Shown in pieces: positions 23,256 through 31,604 of a stretch of 38,600 nt of DNA. Numbering within the stretch: position 1 is the stretch's first letter; each line of letters starts with the position of its first letter. A program made the position numbers and the translations under genes. The notes beneath the pieces are model-generated. The model worked only from the letters and a program-made list of their open reading frames with translations, was not told where the DNA came from and did not search any database. Source of the DNA: a virus; the IMG/VR virus record IMGVR_UViG_3300009702_000050, positions 1 through 38,600 of that record; one strand, written 5' to 3'.

Positions 23256-23537
23256 ATGACACTTAAAAGAAATTCAAAAAAGAAAAAATCTTCAAAAAGT
23301 ACAGGAGAAAGTACTTGGGTTACTATAGCAAGTATTCTTGAATCAAAAAAGGGAAATAATTATTTCAATGTAGAAGATTATTATGGCGATCTTTATTTTT
23401 TAGATAATGAAACTAAAAAGACATATAGAGTTAAATCCGCAGCATTAATGGAACCGTTAGACTCGGCCCCTGATTTTGTTAAACAAGTCATTCGATTAAA
23501 TTTAGAGAGTGATGCTGTTGTTAAATGCGAAGATTAA
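23256..23537 (+). CDS. Small Lys-rich protein of unknown function
   Basis: A 93-residue protein with AGGAG overlapping the preceding stop. The N-terminus is very basic (LKRNSKKKKSSKS), and the body is a compact alpha/beta unit (STWVTIASILESKKGNNYF, then DLYFLDNETKKTYRVKS). It lies between the annealing protein and the primase-helicase and is in frame with the former. An accessory nucleic-acid-binding role is suggested by charge and place only. Confidence 0.55.
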   Translation: MTLKRNSKKKKSSKSTGESTWVTIASILESKKGNNYFNVEDYYGDLYFLDNETKKTYRVKSAALMEPLDSAPDFVKQVIRLNLESDAVVKCED

Positions 23538-23561
23538 GTTATTTTCTAGTCTCATTGAAGG

Positions 23562-23609
23562 CACCCTCCAGCCCTGAGCATGGCTTAAAAAGGCTCACTT
23601 TTCAAGGTG
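23562..23609 (+). promoter_or_regulatory. Structured leader over primase-helicase ribosome site
   Basis: In this short gap, CACC (23562-23565) can pair with GGTG (23606-23609), which is part of the AAGGTG ribosome site. Inside, TGAGC (23575-23579) pairs with GCTCA (23593-23597). A CCCTCC at 23564-23569 is complementary to purine-rich ribosome sites. The patch is more GC-rich than its surroundings. It could repress translation of the primase-helicase when folded. Stems are short. Confidence 0.35.
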
Positions 23610-23615
23610 AAGAAA

Positions 23616-25601
23616 ATGCGTTTTAAATTACTTAAACCTAAATGGGCGCAAAGACTTTTAAAAAATGGTGAAACAAATTCTGAATTTATAGAAGAAATTG
23701 TTGGTGTAGATGGACAAGAAGGAAATTTTTCTGAAAAATACATCAAAGAAATGAATGAAAAGGGATTTAATGTATATTTCTTTCCAAATTATCCTAGTAA
23801 AATGCCAAATAATGAAAAATATGCACATGGAAGACATATAGATGTATTTAAATTTGTATTTGTTGATATGGATTTAAAAGATGGTATTTATCCAACAAAA
23901 GAAGCTTTTTATGAAGAAATTAAAAAATTTAAAATTAAACCATACATGGTCATTGATTCGGGAAATGGTGTTCATGTATATTGGTTAATTTCTGATTTGA
24001 AAAAAGAAATGTTTCCAATTGTTCAAAAATTATTGATTCAAAAATTTGATACAGATAAATCAATTTGGACACTCAAGCAAGTAATGCGATATCCAGGATC
24101 ATTTAACACTAAAAAATATAAAGATTATAAAGAAACAAAAATTATTGATTCAGTTCCAAATACAGATGAAGCATATAGCATTAATCAACTTTTAGCTAAT
24201 CTTCCTCCAATAACAGAAAAAATTGAAAAGAAAGCACATAATCATATTGCTAAAATGGATGGAAAAATTATTGAAGTAATTCATGAAGTTGATTTTGATA
24301 AACTTCCTGAAAAATTTGTAAAAGACTATTATAAAAATGGAAAAGTTAAGCAATTGTTCGATGATCCTAAATCATATAAAGGAGACCGTTCTAGTGCTGA
24401 TATGAAATTGTGTAATGTTCTTTTTAATCTTAATTATACAAAAGAAGAAGCATTAATGGTGATAATTAATACTGAAAAAGCATCAGAACGTGATTCTAAT
24501 TCTAGAATGTCATATGCCAATGCTATTTTAGATAAAGTTTATAAAGATCGATCTAAATATTATGTTCCTCCCATTAATGAATTAACTAATAAATATAAAA
24601 TTTTAGGAATTCCAGTAAATGGCCCTGAATTTATGGATTGCCAAGAATATCTTTGGGAAACTGGACAAGTTTTAGGTCTTGTAATGGGAACTGGAATAGG
24701 AAAAACAACTTTAACTCTTTTTATGTTTAAAGAAATTCTTAAAAATAATCCAACAAAAAGAGCTATTTATTTTTCTCTTGAAATGCCTAAATCGGCAATT
24801 ATTCGTAGATGGAAAACTTTAACTAAAAATGAACCAGAATTATCTTCGCGGTTTCATGTTGTAGATACTTCTACAGAAGATAATGATGTTAGATCAATTG
24901 GTTTACAAGAAATCGTTTGGATTACAAAAGATATTGAGAGAGCTACTGGAGATAAAGTTATTACGATTGCAATTGATTATATGGCTGAATTAAGTACAAC
25001 TATAAATCTTCGAAAAAAGCCCACATTTAATGTAGAAGGTTCAAAAATAGAAGATGGAAATAAAAAATCATATATCAAAAATTTAACATATGAAACACTT
25101 GTTTTAAAAGTAAAAGAAATTGCAAAAATTACCAATACTTTTATAATAATACAATCTCAAACAACTGCTGCAAAAGATGGAGAAGGTGATCAACCATTAG
25201 GTAAACATTCTGCATATGGAACTGCAAAATTTGCAAATATGGTTCATTTAATGATGACAGCTTGGCAACCTCTTATAAGTGTTTATGATGAAACAGATTT
25301 ACGTGTAACTACTTGGCAATATTGTAAAGTTCGTGAAATAGGTGAAAAAGATATTATTTCAGTAGGTGTTCCTAATCAATTAGCTTTTGATCGAAAAACT
25401 GGTAATTACAGACCTTTAAAGAAAGAAGAAGGCAGAGAGTTTGATGTAATGCTTAATTTGGTTTATGATAAAAAAGATGAATCAAATGGTAAACCTAAAG
25501 GACCGAATTATAAAAATTCTCCAACCAAAGAAGTTCTTATGGCGATGAAAAAAGATTTTAATAAAAGACGAAATAATATTAGTGACATTAGTAAAAGATA
25601 G
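23616..25601 (+). CDS. Primase-helicase fusion (AEP-type primase plus RecA-fold helicase)
   Basis: A 661-residue replication protein that can prime and unwind DNA. I chose the ATG at 23616 (AAGGTGA upstream) over an in-frame GTG at 23607. Residues ~50-190: archaeo-eukaryotic primase-like core with FVFVDMD (Asp84, Asp86) and SGNGVHVYWL (115-124), the D-x-D and S-x-H motifs of RepB/PrimPol-type primases. Residues ~340-620: DnaB/RecA-type ATPase with Walker A GTGIGKTT (358-365), FSLEM, Walker B-like ITIAIDYMAEL, and IIIQSQT. This is not the T7 gp4 (TOPRIM) type. It stands directly upstream of the DNA polymerase. Confidence 0.85.
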   Translation: MRFKLLKPKWAQRLLKNGETNSEFIEEIVGVDGQEGNFSEKYIKEMNEKGFNVYFFPNYPSKMPNNEKYAHGRHIDVFKFVFVDMDLKDGIYPTKEAFYEEIKKFKIKPYMVIDSGNGVHVYWLISDLKKEMFPIVQKLLIQKFDTDKSIWTLKQVMRYPGSFNTKKYKDYKETKIIDSVPNTDEAYSINQLLANLPPITEKIEKKAHNHIAKMDGKIIEVIHEVDFDKLPEKFVKDYYKNGKVKQLFDDPKSYKGDRSSADMKLCNVLFNLNYTKEEALMVIINTEKASERDSNSRMSYANAILDKVYKDRSKYYVPPINELTNKYKILGIPVNGPEFMDCQEYLWETGQVLGLVMGTGIGKTTLTLFMFKEILKNNPTKRAIYFSLEMPKSAIIRRWKTLTKNEPELSSRFHVVDTSTEDNDVRSIGLQEIVWITKDIERATGDKVITIAIDYMAELSTTINLRKKPTFNVEGSKIEDGNKKSYIKNLTYETLVLKVKEIAKITNTFIIIQSQTTAAKDGEGDQPLGKHSAYGTAKFANMVHLMMTAWQPLISVYDETDLRVTTWQYCKVREIGEKDIISVGVPNQLAFDRKTGNYRPLKKEEGREFDVMLNLVYDKKDESNGKPKGPNYKNSPTKEVLMAMKKDFNKRRNNISDISKR

Positions 25602-25615
25602 AATTATTATTAATT

Positions 25616-27889
25616 ATGCATGATAAATTACTTTATGGTAAAAATGATACACAAAAAATTGTTTCAATAGAAGTTGGTGATTCAAATATTGAAATTTTTA
25701 CTGAAAATAAAAATGGTGAAGTTAAATCTTTTATAAAACCTTTTAAACACTGGTTTTTATCTAGTGTAAAACTTTCTAAAAATTGTACAAAATTAAAAGG
25801 AAATCTTCATTATTCTTTTTTACATGAATATGAAACACTAGAAGAATATGAGTATGCATCTAAATTAGTTTGGTATAAGAAAAAAGATTCAAATCAAATA
25901 TATAATGTTAAAGAACGAGCAATGCTTCGAAGTGGAATGACTTACTTCAAAGGAATGAAACATAATGAAATTTCAGTTTTATCTTTTGATATTGAAACAA
26001 CTGGTTTAAAACACAATAAAGATTCATTTCTTATAATTATTTCAAATACCCTTAAAAAGGGTGAAAAAACGATTAAAAAGATGTTTTGTTATGATGAATA
26101 TGAATCTCAAGGAGAAATGATTAAGGATTGGTGTAAATGGGTCAGGGAAGTTAATCCATCTGTTATTTGTGGGCACAATATTTTTTGTTATGATATTCCT
26201 TATTTAAAATATATAGCAGATAGGGCTGGGGTTACTTTGGATCTTGGTAGAGATGGTTCTACTATGTATTATTCCAAAAAAGGAAGAAAATTTCGAAAAG
26301 ATTCATCTATGTTAATAGAGTATCTTCCTGCTTTTATTTATGGAAGAGAAATAATTGACACATTATTTCTTTCTTATAAATATGATGTTTCAAATCGTAA
26401 ATATATAAATTATCGTCTTAAAAATATTATTTCTCAAGAAGGATTGGAAAAGCCTGATAGACAATTCTATGATGCAAGTAAAATAAGATTTAATTATAAA
26501 GATCCAATAGAATTGTCTAAAATCAAAAAATATGCATATGATGATGCAGATGATTCATTGGCATTATATAAATTAATGTCACCACCTTTCTTTTATTTAA
26601 CACAAAGTATTCCGAAACCTTTTCAAGAAATAGTTTGTTCTGCTTCAGGTTCTCAAGTAAATTCAGTTATGATGCGAGCTTATTTACAAGAAGATTGGTC
26701 GATTCCTAAAAAATCAGAAAAAACTCAATATCAAGGTGCAATTTCTTTAGGTATGCCTGGAATTTATAGAAATGTTTTTAAAGTTGATGTTGCTTCACTT
26801 TATCCTTCTATTATGATCTGGGGAGAAGTTTATGATGAAAATAAAGATCCAAATGCTTACTTTTTAAAAATAGTAAAAGCATTTACTAAAATGCGTTTAG
26901 AACATAAAAAATTAGGAAAAACTAATCAATATTATAAAGATATGTCAGCAGCTGAAAAGATTTTCATTAATTCTTGTTATGGTTTTTTAGGTTCAGGTAC
27001 TTCAAATTTTAATTGTCCTGCTGGCGCAGCTTATATTACTGAATTAGGCAGAGATGTATTTGTAAAAGCAGTTAAATGGGCAACAGATGGAACTTTGAAA
27101 AGTGTTAAAAATGTTAAAAAAGGAGAATCAAAATTTAAAATTTATAATACTAATCCAAATAAATTTACACTTGTAAATGGTGACACTGATTCAATTTCAT
27201 TTTGTAAACCTGATTTTTCAGAAATTATTAGTGAAGAAAGAAAAGAACTTCTTGAAGATTTGAATTCACTTTATCCTGAACAAATTAATTGGGAAGATGA
27301 CGGTTATTATTCAACATGTATTGTAGTTAAAGCTAAAAATTATGTTATGCATGATAAAAATGAAAAAAATCCTACAAAACAATTGAAGTATAAAGGTTCA
27401 GCTATTAAAGCGACTACAAAAGAAAAAGCATTACAACAATTTATAAAAGATATAATTGATGCTATTTTAAATAAAACTAATAATTATAAAGAAATTTATG
27501 AATCATATGTTAAAGAAATTATTGACATGCCCGATATAAATCGTTGGGCTTCAAAAAAGACAATTACTGAAAAAGTTTTAAATCCTAAACAAACTGCTCA
27601 AGAAAAAATATTTGAAGCAATTCAAGGAAAAGATTATTCAGAAGGCGATAAATTTTATTTCTTTTTTAAATCAGATAATTCTTTATGTTTAGTGGAAGAT
27701 TATGATGGTGATTACAATGTAGTTAAGCTTTTAAAGAAACTATATGATACAGCTATAGTATTCAAATCAATTTTACCAATTGAAAAATTATTTATTAAAT
27801 ATTATATTAAGAAAAATCAGCAGTTACTTCAAAATTTATTGACATCAGACATTGATAATGATATTATCACAGTAGGAGTGGTAAAATGA
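25616..27889 (+). CDS. Family B DNA polymerase
   Basis: A 757-residue replicative polymerase with proofreading. Exonuclease: Exo I SFDIETTG (Asp125, Glu127), Exo II CGHNIFCYDIPYL, Exo III YAYDDADDSLALY. Polymerase: motif A DVASLYPSIMI (Asp391), motif B KIFINSCYGFLGS (from Lys448), motif C GDTDSIS (Asp523, Asp525). All catalytic residues are present, so it should be active. It is shorter than T4 gp43, mainly at the N-terminus and thumb, like compact phage PolB enzymes, and lacks the TPR insertions of protein-primed polymerases as far as I can see. No SD sequence precedes the ATG; coupling to the primase-helicase is likely. Confidence 0.95.
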   Translation: MHDKLLYGKNDTQKIVSIEVGDSNIEIFTENKNGEVKSFIKPFKHWFLSSVKLSKNCTKLKGNLHYSFLHEYETLEEYEYASKLVWYKKKDSNQIYNVKERAMLRSGMTYFKGMKHNEISVLSFDIETTGLKHNKDSFLIIISNTLKKGEKTIKKMFCYDEYESQGEMIKDWCKWVREVNPSVICGHNIFCYDIPYLKYIADRAGVTLDLGRDGSTMYYSKKGRKFRKDSSMLIEYLPAFIYGREIIDTLFLSYKYDVSNRKYINYRLKNIISQEGLEKPDRQFYDASKIRFNYKDPIELSKIKKYAYDDADDSLALYKLMSPPFFYLTQSIPKPFQEIVCSASGSQVNSVMMRAYLQEDWSIPKKSEKTQYQGAISLGMPGIYRNVFKVDVASLYPSIMIWGEVYDENKDPNAYFLKIVKAFTKMRLEHKKLGKTNQYYKDMSAAEKIFINSCYGFLGSGTSNFNCPAGAAYITELGRDVFVKAVKWATDGTLKSVKNVKKGESKFKIYNTNPNKFTLVNGDTDSISFCKPDFSEIISEERKELLEDLNSLYPEQINWEDDGYYSTCIVVKAKNYVMHDKNEKNPTKQLKYKGSAIKATTKEKALQQFIKDIIDAILNKTNNYKEIYESYVKEIIDMPDINRWASKKTITEKVLNPKQTAQEKIFEAIQGKDYSEGDKFYFFFKSDNSLCLVEDYDGDYNVVKLLKKLYDTAIVFKSILPIEKLFIKYYIKKNQQLLQNLLTSDIDNDIITVGVVK

Positions 27890-28554
27890 CAATATTCATT
27901 GGATTAACTGGTGTAAAAACAGCAGGAAAAACGACAGCTTTTAATTTTCTAAAAGAATATGATCCTAATATCATTGAAATTACTTTAGCTGCTCGTCTTA
28001 AAAATGCTTGTCGAGATTGTTTAGGAATTCCTAATAAATATCTTTATATGCCCGAATTAAAAGAAAAAGATCTTCCTACTTTTATTCATTTGACGTCTGA
28101 AAATATTATAAAAGTTATTGAATATTTTGGAGTAACACCTGATTATGAAAAAAATGTAAGACCTCATATTGGACAAGTTTTTCAAACAGCTCGTCGAGCT
28201 GCACAATATATTGGAACTGAAATGATGCGATCAATTGATGATAATATTCATTGTAGAGGAGCTGTTTTAGATCTTCCATCAGAAGGAATTTTTGTTATTA
28301 CTGATATACGTTTTATTAGTGAATTTGAATATTTTAAAAAGAATTTTGATGATTCTTTTTTTCCGGTTTATATAAAAAATAATGCAGCTGAAACAAGTTT
28401 AGATAATCATTCTTCAGAAAAAGAAGTATTGAAAATAGCACCTAAATGTCGAACAATTGATAATAATGGAACATTAAAGAATCTTAAAAAACAAATTTTA
28501 AAATTTTATAATGAAATCACAATCCCTAATTTTAGAATTGGAGAAGTAAAATGA
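27886..28554 (+). CDS. Deoxynucleoside monophosphate kinase (T4 gp1-like)
   Basis: A 222-residue P-loop kinase that makes dNDPs for phage DNA synthesis. The Walker A is GLTGVKTAGKTTAF near the N-terminus. ITLAARLKNACRDCLG fits the substrate-recognition helix of the family. FQTARRAAQYIGTEMMRSI is the typical lid/NMP-binding signature (R--QYIGTE--R). FVITDIRFISEFEYF is the usual Walker B-like strand followed by Glu. The ATGA overlap with the polymerase indicates coupled expression. Substrate specificity cannot be read from sequence. Confidence 0.85.
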   Translation: MTIFIGLTGVKTAGKTTAFNFLKEYDPNIIEITLAARLKNACRDCLGIPNKYLYMPELKEKDLPTFIHLTSENIIKVIEYFGVTPDYEKNVRPHIGQVFQTARRAAQYIGTEMMRSIDDNIHCRGAVLDLPSEGIFVITDIRFISEFEYFKKNFDDSFFPVYIKNNAAETSLDNHSSEKEVLKIAPKCRTIDNNGTLKNLKKQILKFYNEITIPNFRIGEVK

Positions 28555-28826
28555 ATTTTCCCTGGATCAAACACCCTAGAAGTAAACAACCCGATACAAT
28601 GTTAACTTTTTCTACTTGGGCAGTATTAACTGCTCTTTTTAAATTTTTAATGAATGGAACAATTTTAATAATTGGAAGCTGGAGCTATAATTTTGGTGTA
28701 ATTGATTCTATGCTCATGGCGGCAATTTTAACACCGACACTTGGTGCATATGTTGCAAGAAAATGGAAAGATAGTCCAGATGCAACAAAGGAAAGTAAAA
28801 ATGCTAGTAAATCTCTTAAAAAATAA
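28551..28826 (+). CDS. Small membrane protein (91 aa)
   Basis: A 91-residue protein with two hydrophobic segments, FSTWAVLTALFKFLMNGTILII (about 20-41) and IDSMLMAAILTPTLGAYVA (about 51-69), and a charged Lys/Ser-rich tail. The start overlaps the kinase stop (ATGA). It lies next to a second gene with a membrane anchor. Pairing of two small membrane proteins resembles phage holin/spanin pairs, but no lysis motif is seen, so the role is open. Confidence 0.6.
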   Translation: MNFPWIKHPRSKQPDTMLTFSTWAVLTALFKFLMNGTILIIGSWSYNFGVIDSMLMAAILTPTLGAYVARKWKDSPDATKESKNASKSLKK

Positions 28827-29274
28827 ATATATAATTGCACTATTACTTATAGTAGTCGCTTATGCTGTGGGTTATTATTATTCTCCAGATAAAGTCAAAA
28901 TTCAATATAAAGAAAAAATTGTTTATAAAACTAAAACAATGAAAGAAGAAAATAAAAAAATTACTGAAAAATATGATTCAAAAACTGGAAAAATAATTGA
29001 AAAAACGACTGAAACTGGAACAAAAGAAACAGCAATAAATACTATTCAACAAAATAAAGACAAAACTATTACAAAAGAAAAAACTCAAAAAAATTATGCG
29101 CTTAAATTGGGTGAAAGATTTTCTATAAGTTATAAAGATTTAAAAATCAAACCAGATACAACTGTAATCGGTGGAGAAATTAGAATTCCTAAAATAGCAT
29201 TTACTCCAAGTTGGATTGGTGTTGATATTGATTCAAATGCAGATGCTGGTCTTTATCTTCGTTGGGAATTCTAG
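28801..29274 (+). CDS. Membrane-anchored periplasmic-type protein (157 aa)
   Basis: The start is placed at 28801, where AAAGGAAAG precedes the ATG; the frame is open further upstream but without a site. One N-terminal helix (YIIALLLIVVAYAVGYYY, about 9-26) is followed by a long Lys/Glu-rich helical stretch with KTGKIIEKTTETGTKE, and a C-terminal beta part ending LYLRWEF. It looks like an N-in anchored protein with an external coiled coil, like i-spanins, but it lacks a clear outer partner. It overlaps the preceding gene by 26 bases. Function unknown. Confidence 0.6.
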   Translation: MLVNLLKNKYIIALLLIVVAYAVGYYYSPDKVKIQYKEKIVYKTKTMKEENKKITEKYDSKTGKIIEKTTETGTKETAINTIQQNKDKTITKEKTQKNYALKLGERFSISYKDLKIKPDTTVIGGEIRIPKIAFTPSWIGVDIDSNADAGLYLRWEF

Positions 29275-29287
29275 TATAGGAGATACT

Positions 29288-29698
29288 ATGAAAATTGATT
29301 TGAATGTCATTAGAAAAGAAATTAAAAAAGATCTTGAAAATATTTCTAAGACACCAAAAAAAGCATCTGAAGCTGAAGATTTATCAAATGGTTTTCTCTT
29401 AGCTAAATCTTATTTAGCCGATTGTTTGGAAGTCATAGAAAAACAATCTGGTTCATTAAAAGCAGTTGAAAAAGCAACTTTTTCTCAAGCTGTTTTAAAT
29501 GTACCAAAGGGTGAAAAAGGAAAAGAATTGCCAGTTTCAGCAAAAGAACATATAGCTAATGTTGATAAAGAATATTTAAAAGTTCACGATGAAAGAATTG
29601 CAACAGAAGCTGCATTTCGTTGGATCTCAACGCATATTGAAATATTTTCAGATGCAGTAGTGACATTTAGAAAGAAAGGCGAAAGGTTATCTAAATGA
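29288..29698 (+). CDS. Helical protein coupled to RecA-like gene
   Basis: The ATG at 29288 has TAGGAG upstream. The 136-residue product is almost entirely helical: EIKKDLENISKTPKKASEAE, then FLLAKSYLADCLEVIEKQ, and a conserved-looking TEAAFRWISTHIEIFSDAV. Its stop overlaps the RecA-like start (ATGA). The position suggests a recombination mediator or ssDNA-binding helper, but I recognise no family with certainty. Confidence 0.6.
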   Translation: MKIDLNVIRKEIKKDLENISKTPKKASEAEDLSNGFLLAKSYLADCLEVIEKQSGSLKAVEKATFSQAVLNVPKGEKGKELPVSAKEHIANVDKEYLKVHDERIATEAAFRWISTHIEIFSDAVVTFRKKGERLSK

Positions 29699-30669
29699 AT
29701 TCATTAAAAGATACTATAAATAAATTGCGAGAAGGAATTAATAAAGATCTTGGAAAAAAAGTAGCACTAGATTTAACTGTCGATAAAATTAAACAAGTCG
29801 ATCAATGGATTCCTATGCCTGAATGGTTTAAAGCGTTGATAGGCGAAGGCGAAGGAATCCCATGCGGCCATATTACACAAGTTATTGGTGAAACTGATAC
29901 TGGAAAAACTTCATTAATTATTCAAATGATGATTGCAACACAAAAAGCAGGCGGTATTGTTTTTATGATTGATTCAGAACATAAATTTCCTTGGAAACGT
30001 TTTATTCGTTTTGGTGGAAATTTAGATGCAGTAGTTCCAATGATTGTTAATAGTTTAGAAGAAGCGTGGACCGCATTTGATGCAATGATTGAACAAGTAA
30101 AGAATATTCGTAAATTAGAACCAGATTTACTTATAATGATGGTTTGGGATAGTATAGCTGCAAGTATTCCAGATGCTATTCTTGAAGGCGAAGCGGGACA
30201 ATCTCATGTTGCTGTACAAGCAAAACAAAATAATCAAGAAGTATTAAAATTTAGGCAATCAATTAGACGTAATAATATTGCTGCTGTATTGATTAATCAT
30301 AGTTATTTTCAAATGGGTGGTTACGGAGTACCTAAAGAAATCATTAAAGGTGGAAAAGAATTAGGGCTTCAAAGTACATTTATTATTAAATGTCAGAAAA
30401 TGGGCTGGATTACTCGAACTAAAAACAAAGTTCAACAAATTATTGGTGTTAAAACAAAACTTCGACCATTTAAAGGTCATTTATCTGATTTTAAATGTAT
30501 TGTTGAACTTTTCATGTGTGGTGATACTGTAGATTATTTATCAAATACAAATGCATTAAATGATGCGAAATCAAGATTCGATGAAGTGATGGGTAATGTA
30601 AAAGTTGATACTATTGATGAAAAAGAATCTAAAAAGACTCGTAAGAAAAAGGCAACTATAAGTGAGTAA
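29695..30669 (+). CDS. RecA-like recombinase (UvsX/RecA fold)
   Basis: A 324-residue strand-exchange ATPase. Walker A GETDTGKTS (65-73), FMIDSEHKF with the acidic residues following the second strand, and Walker B LIMMVWDSIAAS. A DNA-binding L1/L2-type region lies in GEAGQSHVAVQAKQNNQEV and the following strand AAVLINHSYFQMGGYG, with GGKELGLQSTFII as in RecA-family C-terminal strands. Walker A is GE-D-GKT, with Glu/Asp where RecA has Pro/Ser, closer to phage and archaeal forms. The C-terminus is basic (KKTRKKKAT). It would pair DNA ends for recombination-dependent replication together with the SbcCD- and UvsW-like proteins. Confidence 0.85.
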   Translation: MNSLKDTINKLREGINKDLGKKVALDLTVDKIKQVDQWIPMPEWFKALIGEGEGIPCGHITQVIGETDTGKTSLIIQMMIATQKAGGIVFMIDSEHKFPWKRFIRFGGNLDAVVPMIVNSLEEAWTAFDAMIEQVKNIRKLEPDLLIMMVWDSIAASIPDAILEGEAGQSHVAVQAKQNNQEVLKFRQSIRRNNIAAVLINHSYFQMGGYGVPKEIIKGGKELGLQSTFIIKCQKMGWITRTKNKVQQIIGVKTKLRPFKGHLSDFKCIVELFMCGDTVDYLSNTNALNDAKSRFDEVMGNVKVDTIDEKESKKTRKKKATISE

Positions 30670-31597
30670 TGAACTTACTATAATTGGCGATCCTCATGTT
30701 AAGATTTCAAATCTCGATAAAATAGAAACTTTATTTGATATTATTGAAAATCTTGGTAATACAACAGTTATTTTAGGAGATCTTCTTGATACCAAAGAAG
30801 TTGTTCATTCTTCTTGTTTAAATTTAATTTATAGACGATTAAATGAATCTAAATTAATGTTTTATATACTTGTGGGTAATCATGATTGGCACAATCTTGA
30901 ATGTAAAGATCATTCATTACTACCTTTAGAAGCATTAAAAAACGTTCATATTGTGCAAGCGCCTGTAATTACATCTTATGGGCTTATGGTTCCATATATT
31001 CATAATCATAATGAATTTAAACGAATCATGAAGAAAAATAAAGGAAGAGCTAAATTAGCTTTTGTTCATCAAGGATTTTCCGGTTTTGATTATGGTAATG
31101 GATTTATTGCTGAGTATGAATCTGAACTATCATATATTAAAGGATATGATCTTGTGATTTCAGGACATTTTCATAAATATCAAAAGAGAAGTAATCTTGT
31201 TTATTTAGGAACACCATTTTCGCACACTTTTGGAGAATCAAATCAAATTAAATATATTGGTGTATTAAACACTGAGACTTTGAAATTGAAGAAATATAGA
31301 ACACCATTTTCTAATCATGTAACAATTGAAATTGATTGTGATAAAAAAAGCAATTTTGTTGAAGATAAAGAAAATTATGTTAGATTTATTTTAACTGGTA
31401 ATCAAGAATCAATCGATCATTTTGATCGAACTAATCATGGATCTAATACAAAATTTATAGAAAAGCCATCTTCATTTCTCAATGATTTAGTAGTTGACGA
31501 AAGTGAGTCAAATGAAGTAAAATTCAAGAAGTGGGCAGATGCACAAGGTCTTGAAAAGGAAACAATAAATCTTGGTTTAGAAATTATGAAGATTTAG
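30662..31597 (+). CDS. SbcD/Mre11-like nuclease (T4 gp47 type)
   Basis: A 311-residue metallophosphoesterase that forms an end-processing nuclease with the next gene's product. Motifs in order: IIGDPHV, VILGDLLD, LVGNHDW, FVHQGFSG and ISGHFHKY, the full two-metal set. Start is GTG at 30662, overlapping the end of the RecA-like gene. Length is close to T4 gp47. The C-terminal half has a small capping beta domain. Ends with TAG and the partner gene follows after seven bases, so both are made together. Confidence 0.9.
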   Translation: MSNELTIIGDPHVKISNLDKIETLFDIIENLGNTTVILGDLLDTKEVVHSSCLNLIYRRLNESKLMFYILVGNHDWHNLECKDHSLLPLEALKNVHIVQAPVITSYGLMVPYIHNHNEFKRIMKKNKGRAKLAFVHQGFSGFDYGNGFIAEYESELSYIKGYDLVISGHFHKYQKRSNLVYLGTPFSHTFGESNQIKYIGVLNTETLKLKKYRTPFSNHVTIEIDCDKKSNFVEDKENYVRFILTGNQESIDHFDRTNHGSNTKFIEKPSSFLNDLVVDESESNEVKFKKWADAQGLEKETINLGLEIMKI

Positions 31598-31604
31598 AAA
31601 TACT

